In this document: piece after piece, positions 1-6,076 of the stretch | Position numbering within the stretch: position 1 is the stretch's first letter | Layout of the letters: each line of letters opens with the position of its first letter | Assembly (NCBI GenBank): GCA_964494985.1 | Contig: CAZBUB010000073.1 | Span: forward strand, 1 to 9,144 | DNA: 9,144 nucleotides | Direction: 5' to 3' | Source of the DNA: CAZBUB01 sp964494985 | Lineage (GTDB): Bacteria; Desulfobacterota; Desulfovibrionia; Desulfovibrionales; Desulfothermaceae | Position numbers and translations under genes: made by a program | Notes under the pieces: generated by a model | Databases searched by the model: none | Told to the model about the DNA's origin: nothing | The model's input: only the letters and a program-made list of their open reading frames with translations

Positions 1-76
1 GAGCCTGTGGACCGAACCCCCGGACCTTGGTTTCTTCCTCGGTAATGCTTATCCGGGCATAGGAGATGGTGAATAA
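1..76 (+). CDS. Possible 3' end of an unrecognised plus-strand gene (partial)
   Basis: Reading from base 2, an open frame runs to a TAA at 74-76 and would give a C-terminus ending PPDLGFFLGNAYPGIGDGE. The composition is protein-like, but it is too short to assign to a family. The opposite strand is also open across this stretch: a minus frame from an ATG at 82 runs off the edge as MFLFTISYARISITEEE and onward, without a ribosome binding site. The sequence alone therefore does not settle the strand. If the plus reading is right, the gene converges on the rnf operon. The 77-223 gap that follows shows no convincing gene or terminator. Confidence 0.25.
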   Translation, partial: SLWTEPPDLGFFLGNAYPGIGDGE

Positions 77-223
77 AAACATTGCACGAAGCTTTGTATG
101 TGCAGATCGTGGTCTCAACCTGTGTAAGACAAAGCAAAAGCATATTGTGGAAGAGTGTCAATATCAAGGATAAACTTTTTGGGCAGGGCAGATGGTGTTG
201 ATGCGCTAGTGCGGCTGCAGGCG

Positions 224-694
224 TTACTGCTTGTTAGCTTGGTTTTGGGGGCTGGTGGTGAGGATCCTGGTCACTGTGGGCAGGTCTTCAGGCTCAAGGG
301 CGCTCTTGCGGCGGCTGTAGGACCGGATCCCTGCGTAGGCCAGGGCTAGAAAGCCCAGGCTGAAAATCACTGCTGAGGCATCCTGGTGCCCCAGAGGATT
401 TAGGGCATTTCCCAGGATAGCGCCCAGGATCAGAAAGAATAAGGGGATCAGATATAAAATGGCCACAGCCTTTTTGGGACTCTCCAAGACCATCCTGATT
501 TCCACTTCCTGGCCAGGCCCAGCCCCAACATTGTTCAGGGCCTCGAGGAGCATGTGATCCTGGCCAAACGGATGGCAGAAGCTCCTGTGTCCGCAGGATT
601 CGCAGGCTGAACCTTTCTGGACCTTGATCTGGGCCTTACTGCCGGGCAGGTGCTTGATCACCTGGCCATGTTCCAGGACCGTGTGGCTGGGCAT
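224..694 (-). CDS. rseC: RseC/MucC-family membrane protein (SoxR-reducing system type)
   Basis: The 156-residue protein has the RseC layout. A short N-terminal soluble domain carries a C-x2-C-x5-C motif (Cys31, Cys34, Cys40) and a GQEVEI stretch. Two membrane segments follow (about 77-95 and 107-123), then a basic and acidic C-terminal tail. In E. coli, RseC and the Rnf homologue Rsx are both needed to keep the SoxR [2Fe-2S] cluster reduced. Here the gene lies 60 nt downstream of rnfB on the same strand, so it is probably the last visible gene of the rnf operon. A role as an Rnf accessory or assembly factor is inferred. The ATG at 694 has only a weak or distant GGAG upstream, so translation may be modest or coupled. 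No clear terminator was found after the stop. Confidence 0.85.
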   Translation of the reverse strand: MPSHTVLEHGQVIKHLPGSKAQIKVQKGSACESCGHRSFCHPFGQDHMLLEALNNVGAGPGQEVEIRMVLESPKKAVAILYLIPLFFLILGAILGNALNPLGHQDASAVIFSLGFLALAYAGIRSYSRRKSALEPEDLPTVTRILTTSPQNQANKQ

Positions 695-754
695 TTAACT
701 CTGACAGCTCCAGACAGGTTAAAAAAAGTTATTTTCTTGCGCAAACAAGCACTG

Positions 755-1588
755 TTAACTTTGAGCAGCAGGGGCGTACTCTGGTTCCTCCTGGGCCTGC
801 AGGTCCTGCATGGACCCAGTTGGGCACTTATCCACACAGACCTTGTGCCCTTTGCACTTCTCAGGCAGGACCACGGGGATCTTATTTTGCATGACTACTG
901 CCTGCTCTGGGCATTTCTTGATGCACATGCCGCAACTGATGCAGCCTACGCTGCACACGCTTTTCACCACTTTGCCTGAGTCGTGGGTGGAGCACAGATT
1001 GGCAGTGGGCTGGTTGATAGGAATCAGTCTGGGCAGATTTCTGGGGCAGGCGGAGGTACAGCAGCCACAGCCAGTGCAAAGGTATTGATTGACCACAGGC
1101 AGGCCATTTTCTCCCATGCTCAAGGCGTCAAATGGGCAGGCCTTAACGCAGGTTCCCAGCCCCACGCAGCCGTATTTGCAGGCCTTGTCTCCACCGGTGG
1201 ACACGATGGCTGCATAGCAATCTTTTGCCCCTGAATATTCAAAACGTCTCCAGGCCTTGTCGTGATCTCCCTGGCAGAATATCTTGGCTATTTTACGCTC
1301 CCCAAGTGCAGGCTCAACTCCGATCAAGCAACAGACTTGCTCTGTGACGTCAGCTCCTGCAGCCACGCATTTGTTGGGTGACTCGCCCTTTTCGACAATG
1401 GCCTCAGCGTACTCCCTGCACCCGGCATAGCCGCAGCCGCCGCAATTTGCGCCAGGCAGGATGTCCATGATGGTCTCTGTCCTGGGATCGGTGTAGACAT
1501 AAAAGACTTTGGCAGCCAGGCCCAGAACCAGGCTGAGCACAATCCCTAATCCGGACATGGCCAGTACCGCGCTAAAAAAGGCTGTCAT
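755..1588 (-). CDS. rnfB: RnfB, ferredoxin-type iron-sulfur subunit of the Rnf complex (long form)
   Basis: RnfB is the electron entry/exit subunit that faces the cytoplasm and exchanges electrons with ferredoxin. The 277 residues contain an N-terminal membrane anchor (about 5-30) and a four-cysteine [4Fe-4S] domain (Cys49, 52, 57, 74) in the typical GANCGGCGYAGC context. A first ferredoxin pair follows (Cys137/141/147/151 and Cys171/174/177/181), then a second (Cys216/219/222/226 and Cys245/His248/Cys251/Cys255). E. coli RnfB is about 190 residues and has only one pair, so this is the long form seen in anaerobes. His248 stands where the second Cys of a CxxCxxCxxxC motif belongs. AGGAAG precedes the ATG by 9 nt. 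The 111-nt gap to rnfA is the largest inside the operon. Confidence 0.96.
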   Translation of the reverse strand: MTAFFSAVLAMSGLGIVLSLVLGLAAKVFYVYTDPRTETIMDILPGANCGGCGYAGCREYAEAIVEKGESPNKCVAAGADVTEQVCCLIGVEPALGERKIAKIFCQGDHDKAWRRFEYSGAKDCYAAIVSTGGDKACKYGCVGLGTCVKACPFDALSMGENGLPVVNQYLCTGCGCCTSACPRNLPRLIPINQPTANLCSTHDSGKVVKSVCSVGCISCGMCIKKCPEQAVVMQNKIPVVLPEKCKGHKVCVDKCPTGSMQDLQAQEEPEYAPAAQS

Positions 1589-1635
1589 GGTAGGCTACTT
1601 CCTTTAAGGTTCTGGTTAGCAAATTCTCAGGGCTT

Positions 1636-1673
1636 CAGGATGACTCCTGCTATCTCCCCTTGTTAGAGCAAGG
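1636..1673 (-). other. Two small hairpins in the rnfA-rnfB spacer
   Basis: The spacer 1589-1699 contains two perfect 5-bp stems in the transcript. One is CCTTG/CAAGG with a 6-nt loop (1658-1673); the other is CAGGA/TCCTG with a 4-nt loop (1636-1649). Neither is followed by a T-tract, so they do not look like terminators. They could affect mRNA processing or the relative expression of rnfB, which is an inference. Stems this short also arise by chance. Confidence 0.3.
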
Positions 1674-1699
1674 ACCTGTTTGCTTATACTTTTTTTCCT

Positions 1700-2278
1700 C
1701 TACTGGCCCAGCCCCACAAAACCATGGAAACAAAGGGCCATTATTCCAGCTGTGATCAGGGCGATGGGAAAACCTTTCATCAGGCTGGGTACCCTGCCCA
1801 AAACGAACCTTTCCCTAATTCCGGCCAGACAAAGCAGGGCCAGGCTGAATCCCAGGGCTGTGGCAAAGGCATAGATCACGGTCTGTAAAAATGTGTGTTC
1901 TTCCTGGATATTAAGTATAGCCACACCAAAGATCATACAGTTGGTGGTGATCAAGGGCAGGTAGATACCCAGGGCCTTGTACAAAGAAGGTGCTACTCTC
2001 TGCATCACGATTTCCACCAGCTGCACCAGGGAGGCTATAACCACAATAAATGATACTGTGCGCAGATACTCTAATTCCAAGGGGATAAGCAAAAAGTTGT
2101 AAACGATCCAGGTAATGGCACTGGCCAGGACGTTCACGAACAGGGCAGCACCGGACATGCCCAAGGCGCTGTCCAGACTGCTGGAGACGCCAATAAAGGG
2201 GCAGACCCCCAGGAACCTGATGAGCAGGATATTATTGGCGAACATGGCTGTGACTATGAGCAGCAGATACTCATCCAT
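1700..2278 (-). CDS. rnfA: RnfA, integral membrane subunit of the Rnf complex
   Basis: The 192-residue protein is almost entirely hydrophobic, with about six membrane segments, and matches the usual RnfA/NqrE length. Hallmarks are FANNILLIRFLGVCPFIG near the N-terminus (Cys26) and LPLITTNCMIFG at mid-protein (Cys114). In the Rnf/Nqr family these two cysteines, with the matching pair in RnfE, hold an intramembrane [2Fe-2S] cluster that passes electrons across the membrane. RnfA and RnfE are inverted-topology relatives and form a pair. The ATG is preceded by GAGGGG at 8 nt spacing. The gene starts 29 nt after the end of rnfE and ends in TAG. Nothing in it looks degenerate. Confidence 0.97.
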   Translation of the reverse strand: MDEYLLLIVTAMFANNILLIRFLGVCPFIGVSSSLDSALGMSGAALFVNVLASAITWIVYNFLLIPLELEYLRTVSFIVVIASLVQLVEIVMQRVAPSLYKALGIYLPLITTNCMIFGVAILNIQEEHTFLQTVIYAFATALGFSLALLCLAGIRERFVLGRVPSLMKGFPIALITAGIMALCFHGFVGLGQ

Positions 2279-2307
2279 GGCAAAAACCCCTCAGAGTGTT
2301 GATTAGT

Positions 2308-2916
2308 TTAGCAGCGGCCTTTTTCCAATTTGACCGAGACCACATTCATGGCAAATATAAGCAGGCCCAGCAGAATAAAGGCCCCTGGAGGGTTCTGGAA
2401 AAGCTCAAAGCCCATGTAGGCAGCAGGCATGACCTGCATTCCGAACCAGGTTCCAGCGCCGATTATCTCCCGGATGGAGGCCAAGACCACCAGGGAAAGG
2501 GTGAAGCCTAGCCCCATGCCCACACCATCAGCTATGGCCAGGTGTACAGGATTTTTCCTGGCAAAGGCCTCGGAACGGCTAAGGATCAGGCAGTTGACCA
2601 CGATCAAGGGTATCCAGATGCCTAAGACCTCGAACAGGGGGTAGAGGTAAGCCTCCATGACCAGTTCCACAATTGTTACTGCAGAAGCTATAATCACGAT
2701 AAATACCGGAATCCTGACTTTTCCCGGAATATAGTTGCGCAAAATAGAGACCAGGGTATTGGCCAAAAAAAGCACGAAAATAACCCCACAGCCCAGCCCC
2801 AGAGCGCTGTCCACGCTGGTTGTGACAGCCAGGGTCGGACACAGGCCAAGGACAATCCTCAGTGGAGGCAGGTCAGTCCAGAGGCCTTTGGTGAATTCTT
2901 TAACCATCTGAGCCAT
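2308..2916 (-). CDS. rnfE: RnfE, integral membrane subunit of the Rnf complex
   Basis: The 202-residue polytopic protein is homologous to RnfE/NqrD. It starts with a short amphipathic segment (KEFTKGLWTDLPPLR) and then LGLCPTLAVT, placing Cys26 at the family position. WIPLIVVNCLIL holds the second conserved cysteine, Cys109. These pair with Cys26 and Cys114 of RnfA to bind the intramembrane [2Fe-2S] centre, as known for the family. SVDSALGLG and the GVGMGLGFTLSLVVLASIRE segment are also typical. An AAGGAG-type ribosome binding site lies just before the ATG. The gene follows rnfG by 45 nt and precedes rnfA by 29 nt. All key residues are present. Confidence 0.97.
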   Translation of the reverse strand: MAQMVKEFTKGLWTDLPPLRIVLGLCPTLAVTTSVDSALGLGCGVIFVLFLANTLVSILRNYIPGKVRIPVFIVIIASAVTIVELVMEAYLYPLFEVLGIWIPLIVVNCLILSRSEAFARKNPVHLAIADGVGMGLGFTLSLVVLASIREIIGAGTWFGMQVMPAAYMGFELFQNPPGAFILLGLLIFAMNVVSVKLEKGRC

Positions 2917-2961
2917 TTCCTTCTCTCCTTATGGCTGTTTGAGAGCCCAATCCCAGACGAG

Positions 2962-3567
2962 CTATTGCTTTTCTTCCAGGATCTTGGATTTGTGCTCCTC
3001 GAAAATCTCCACACCTTTCTGCACTGCATTTTGGATGGCGTGAGAAGTCGTGGTGGCTCCGGAACGAGCGTCTATATCCGGGCTGCGGGCGGCAAAGTTC
3101 GTATCCAAGGGTTTGCTTTTGAACTGGCCCATAAAATCCTGACTGTCTATGGCTTTGGTCCCCACACCCTGGGTCTCGGAATGGGTGGTAACGTCCACAC
3201 TGCCCACCTCTTCCTTATCCAACAGGATGGAGATCATGACCCCGACATCTCCCTCGTAGCCGCCTGCGCTGGCCTCCAGGGCCACTGCCTGCAGCTCGTC
3301 ATTTTTCTTGGCCAGGAAAAAGACCTGCTCTTGGGGCTGGCCCCGGCTGTCCTTGCCTACCTCCAGGCTCATCCTGTCCTGTAAGGGGTCGTTGTCATAA
3401 TTCACGCTGGCCAAAGCCTGTTTCAGGGCTGGTTCCTTGATGTTTTTTAGCTTCTGGTACTCGATCTGCTCCTCGGTGGCCATATTCACCAGGGACAGGG
3501 CCCCGCCCCAAAACCCGGTGACTAGGGCCAGAACCACAACCATCCTCAAGATTTCCCTCGCAGTCAC
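2962..3567 (-). CDS. rnfG: RnfG, periplasmic FMN-carrying subunit of the Rnf complex
   Basis: The 201-residue protein has one N-terminal membrane anchor (about 8-28) and a soluble FMN-binding domain expected on the outer face of the membrane. HSETQGVGTKA is the family's conserved loop. DARSGAT (166-172) fits the Dxx(S/T)GAT flavinylation motif, and Thr172 is the predicted acceptor of the phosphoester-linked FMN added by ApbE. No apbE is visible in this window, so the transferase must be encoded elsewhere. There are no cysteines and no haem motifs. The start is GTG, 2 nt after the rnfD stop; its GGAGG lies in the last rnfD codons, which suggests translational coupling. Confidence 0.95.
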   Translation of the reverse strand: MTAREILRMVVVLALVTGFWGGALSLVNMATEEQIEYQKLKNIKEPALKQALASVNYDNDPLQDRMSLEVGKDSRGQPQEQVFFLAKKNDELQAVALEASAGGYEGDVGVMISILLDKEEVGSVDVTTHSETQGVGTKAIDSQDFMGQFKSKPLDTNFAARSPDIDARSGATTTSHAIQNAVQKGVEIFEEHKSKILEEKQ

Positions 3568-3569
3568 GG

Positions 3570-4517
3570 CTACCTCCTCCCGAAGACTTCGGGCGTGATT
3601 TTATCCAGAAATGGCGTGGCCAGGTTCATGATGAACACGGCATAAAAGGCCCCAAAGGGCCATTCTCCCCAGGTGCGGATGATAACAGTTAAGATTCCGG
3701 CTGCGAGTCCAAAGGTGATCATGCCCTGGGGGGAGACGGGTGTGGAGGGCATGTCTGTGACCAGGAAGAAAGCAGCCAGAAATGTGCCCCCTGCCAGGAG
3801 ATGGAAAATGGGATCAGCATACATTGCCGGATTGATGGCCCAAAACAGCCCGGAAAACAAAAAGACTCCAGCCAGGTAGGAAATTGGCAGACGCCAACTG
3901 ATGACCTTGCGGCTCAAGAGATAGATCCCGCCTATGAGCAGCATAAGCACCGAGACTTGGCCCAGATGGCCGGGTGTGCGGCCAAAAAATAAGTCGGCAA
4001 AGGAGTAGTATTCCCGAACAAAGGCTGGGCCCTGGTCCTTGAAGACCTGCAACGGTGCCAGTGAGGTACCAGGGTCAGGAGTGGGCAGAATCCAGTCCTG
4101 CATGTAATCCGGAAAGGAAATCTTGAGCACTACCCAGGCTAATAATACTGCGTTGAAAGGGGTACTGCCCATACCGCCAAAGACTTCCTTGCCCAGAACA
4201 ATCATGACCAATGTGCCCACCACAATCAGCCACCAGGGCACAGTGGGCGGCAGAAGCATGGCCAGGATCAGCCCTGAGCTGGCAGCGCTCAGATCATTGA
4301 TGGTCAAAGACCGTCCAATGGCTGTCTGCAGCAGGGCCTCCCAGGCAATGGCCGAGATTATGGCTATGGCCAGGATATAGATCACCTGAGGGCCAAAAAA
4401 GTAGATGGCATAGAGTATTGCAGGGATAAGGGCCAGCATGAACTCCAGCATGATCCTGGACACTTTGTTCCCCGCATGTACATGGGGAGAAGGGGAGACC
4501 ACCAGCAGGTTAGACAT
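3570..4517 (-). CDS. rnfD: RnfD, integral membrane subunit of the Rnf complex, lacking the usual FMN threonine
   Basis: The 315-residue polytopic protein has typical RnfD ends: MSNLLVVSPSPHVH at the start, and LLAGGTFLAAFFLVTDMPSTP with a MNLATPFLDK tail at the end. GGMGSTPFNAVLLAW matches the conserved central loop. Family members carry FMN on a Thr in a T/S-x-A-T-P-L motif. The equivalent stretch here reads DPGTSLAPLQVFK, with Ala154 in the acceptor position. The start at 4517 is preferred because AGGAG lies 8 nt upstream and the protein then begins at the family position. An upstream in-frame ATG at 4538 would add seven residues and has no ribosome binding site. The gene overlaps the rnfC end by 8 nt. 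RnfD forms part of the ion-translocating core. Confidence 0.94.
   Translation of the reverse strand: MSNLLVVSPSPHVHAGNKVSRIMLEFMLALIPAILYAIYFFGPQVIYILAIAIISAIAWEALLQTAIGRSLTINDLSAASSGLILAMLLPPTVPWWLIVVGTLVMIVLGKEVFGGMGSTPFNAVLLAWVVLKISFPDYMQDWILPTPDPGTSLAPLQVFKDQGPAFVREYYSFADLFFGRTPGHLGQVSVLMLLIGGIYLLSRKVISWRLPISYLAGVFLFSGLFWAINPAMYADPIFHLLAGGTFLAAFFLVTDMPSTPVSPQGMITFGLAAGILTVIIRTWGEWPFGAFYAVFIMNLATPFLDKITPEVFGRR
3573..3577 (-). promoter_or_regulatory. rnfG ribosome binding site inside the rnfD 3' end
   Basis: GGAGG is part of the final rnfD codons (GGG AGG AGG TAG) and sits 5 nt before the GTG start of rnfG. A strong ribosome binding site for a non-ATG start, embedded in the upstream gene, supports coupled translation of rnfD and rnfG and fixes the rnfG start. 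Confidence 0.8.
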
Positions 4518-5796
4518 TTTCCTGACTCCTTTGCGCATTTAGCATGGACTTGCCCAATTGGATCCATTGCACCATGGGGATTCTGGCAGGACAGACATAC
4601 GCGCAGCAGCCACACTCTATGCAGCTGAAGATGTCGTTTTTGGCAGCCATGTCGTAGTGGCCTCCTTCAGAAAATCCGGAAAGCAAAAAGGGCATCAGCC
4701 GCATGGGACAGACTTCCACGCAGTAGCCGCACTTGATACACACTTCTTGGCTGGGCTGAAAGACATGTTCCCTGTCTAAGACCATAATCTGGGACATATC
4801 CTTGGTCACAGGGGTGTCCAGATTGGATATGGCTCTGCCAGTGAGGGGGCCGCCCACTATAACTTTGCCTGCATCCTCCAGGTTGAGACCGGCATACTCC
4901 AAAACCTGCCTCAAGGGAGTGCCGATGTGGACCAGCAAATTCTTGTTGCCCAGGAGACCAGGGTTGTCCAGGGTGAGAAATTTTTGCAGCTGAGGCTGTT
5001 TCAGGGAGATGCTTTGCTGCAGGGTATAAGCGGTTTCAGCACTCAAAACACTGTATCCGAAGTCCTCTGGTCTTTTTTCTACAGGACATTCTTGGCCATG
5101 CACCGCCAAAAGCAGCAGTCTGTCCATATTTTGAGGGTGCCTGGGGGGTACAGACAGCATCTGAATGTCCCCTTGACTGGCTTTTGGTTGTTCCAGTTGA
5201 TCCAGTACAGGGGAATATACCGCGAGCACAGCCTGCTTCGCCCCTGTTAGACGAAGCAGGAGCCTGAGGCCTTGCTCCATCACTGCCCATTCTCTGGCCA
5301 GAAGATAGGTCTTGCTGCCCCTGAGCAGGAGCTCATCCAGGGCACTTATAATCAGAGTATGCACCTGGTTGGTTCTGGCCAGTTGCACCTTTTCCAGTAA
5401 AGGCCTGCTCAGCTGGCCGGCATCGTGGATTCCAGCTTGGATCAGAAGTCCCAATGTGTCTTCTGCCTGGAGTGGAAGAGTTTCTTGCTCAGAGCTGGGA
5501 TCGGATTCTATGACCACTGCTGTGGAATATTGAGCATTGGGAAGGGCGAAGTTTGTGTCTACCTGGGTAATTTTTCCGGAGACAGGGGAGTGTACTGCAG
5601 TCTGGCTGCTTTGGCCCAGCAGCTGACCCCTTTGCACCAGGCTGCCTTTTTTGACCTGCAAAGCACAAGGCTCGCCTTGATGCTGCTGCATAAGCACCGT
5701 GGCTTCTTCAGGAAGGGGCGGCTGGAGGAGCTCCGGGATCTGGGACGGGTAGCGGGTCAAAAGCTTGATTCCTCCGCTGAATGTTGCAGGAGACAT
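4510..5796 (-). CDS. rnfC: RnfC, peripheral iron-sulfur subunit of the Rnf complex, with an altered NADH/FMN domain
   Basis: The 428-residue protein has the RnfC order. There is an N-terminal TFSGGIKL segment and a biotinyl/lipoyl-like hammerhead (about 35-95, HSPVSGKI). An Nqo1-like domain (about 110-300) comes next, then an SLBB-like part (VHIGTPL, GGPLTGRAI). Last are two [4Fe-4S] motifs, Cys353/356/359/363 and Cys392/395/398/402. In canonical RnfC the Nqo1-like domain binds FMN and NADH. Here the expected GLGGAxFPT motif is replaced by HDAGQLSRPLL, NGAExEPY by SALDELLL, and YPxGxEKxL by HPQNMDRLL. The gene is otherwise intact, so this looks like functional change rather than decay. It is the first gene of the operon; AGAGGA precedes the ATG. 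Confidence 0.93.
   Translation of the reverse strand: MSPATFSGGIKLLTRYPSQIPELLQPPLPEEATVLMQQHQGEPCALQVKKGSLVQRGQLLGQSSQTAVHSPVSGKITQVDTNFALPNAQYSTAVVIESDPSSEQETLPLQAEDTLGLLIQAGIHDAGQLSRPLLEKVQLARTNQVHTLIISALDELLLRGSKTYLLAREWAVMEQGLRLLLRLTGAKQAVLAVYSPVLDQLEQPKASQGDIQMLSVPPRHPQNMDRLLLLAVHGQECPVEKRPEDFGYSVLSAETAYTLQQSISLKQPQLQKFLTLDNPGLLGNKNLLVHIGTPLRQVLEYAGLNLEDAGKVIVGGPLTGRAISNLDTPVTKDMSQIMVLDREHVFQPSQEVCIKCGYCVEVCPMRLMPFLLSGFSEGGHYDMAAKNDIFSCIECGCCAYVCPARIPMVQWIQLGKSMLNAQRSQENV
4526..4530 (-). promoter_or_regulatory. rnfD ribosome binding site that decides the start
   Basis: AGGAG on the minus strand, inside the last codons of rnfC, lies 8 nt before the ATG at 4517. It favours this start over the ATG at 4538, which has no purine-rich sequence at a useful distance. 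Confidence 0.75.
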
Positions 5797-5884
5797 GGGC
5801 TGTCCTCTTTTGCTTGTGAGTATCGGTGCTGTTAAAATATACCAAATGAAAATGGGAAGTTAGCTTATGAAAATTTTTGTTGTT

Positions 5885-5913
5885 GCTATATTTGTTTTTC
5901 CAGAAAATGTCAA
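5885..5913 (-). promoter_or_regulatory. Candidate sigma70 promoter of the rnf operon
   Basis: On the minus strand a perfect -35 TTGACA (5908-5913) is followed after 17 nt by TATAGC (5885-5890), which matches four of six bases of the -10 consensus. Transcription would start near 5878 and give an untranslated leader of about 80 nt before rnfC. No recognisable Rex, CRP or sigma54 site was found nearby. Confidence 0.65.
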
Positions 5914-5998
5914 GGCGGTTTGATTTTTTTGGCTTCAGTGCAATGTAGCGCTTTGTTATTTTTCGGATTATTCAATATGGAGCTGGCTTAGTCTGAGA

Positions 5999-6029
5999 TT
6001 GACAAAAGCCCACGTTTTGTTGCTATAAT
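5999..6029 (+). promoter_or_regulatory. Strong extended -10 promoter of the coiled-coil protein gene
   Basis: A perfect -35 TTGACA (5999-6004) and a perfect -10 TATAAT (6024-6029) with a TG extension (TGCTATAAT) are separated by 19 nt. This is longer than the 17-nt ideal, but the extended -10 can compensate. Transcription would start around 6036, about 40 nt before the ATG at 6077, next to the 8-bp palindrome GCTGCAGC (6038-6045). Confidence 0.75.
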
Positions 6030-6076
6030 CACAATTAGCTGCAGCAAGCACAAATTATTTACTAAAAGGAGAAGTT

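Larger units (their letters stand above)
5797..6076. other. Divergent intergenic regulatory region
   Basis: The 280-nt AT-rich spacer between rnfC (minus) and the coiled-coil protein gene (plus) holds no open frame worth calling. It carries the two divergent promoters. The 11-base sequence TTGTTGCTATA occurs twice in the same orientation (5880-5890 and 6017-6027). One copy overlaps the -10 of the rnfC promoter and the other overlaps the -10 of the plus-strand promoter. The 85 nt between the two -35 boxes show no clear operator. Confidence 0.6.

Noticed and set aside
77..223. TGCAC/GTGCA stem (83-87 with 100-104) as a terminator after the left-edge frame
   Set aside because: It is a five-bp stem with a 12-nt loop and no T-tract on either strand; chance occurrence is likely.
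715..757. Possible terminator between rnfB and the rseC-like gene (CTTG/CAAG stem and a T-run on the minus strand)
   Set aside because: The stem is only 4 bp, and it is separated from the T-run by several bases. It is too weak to call, and read-through into rseC is likely.
5821..5880. Rex- or CRP-type operator near the rnfC promoter
   Set aside because: AT-rich stretches such as GAAAATTTTT are present, but no full inverted TTGTGA-type repeat was found.
5930..5946. Sigma54-like TGGC/TGCA element between the divergent promoters
   Set aside because: The GG and GC elements are 7 nt apart instead of the required 10.
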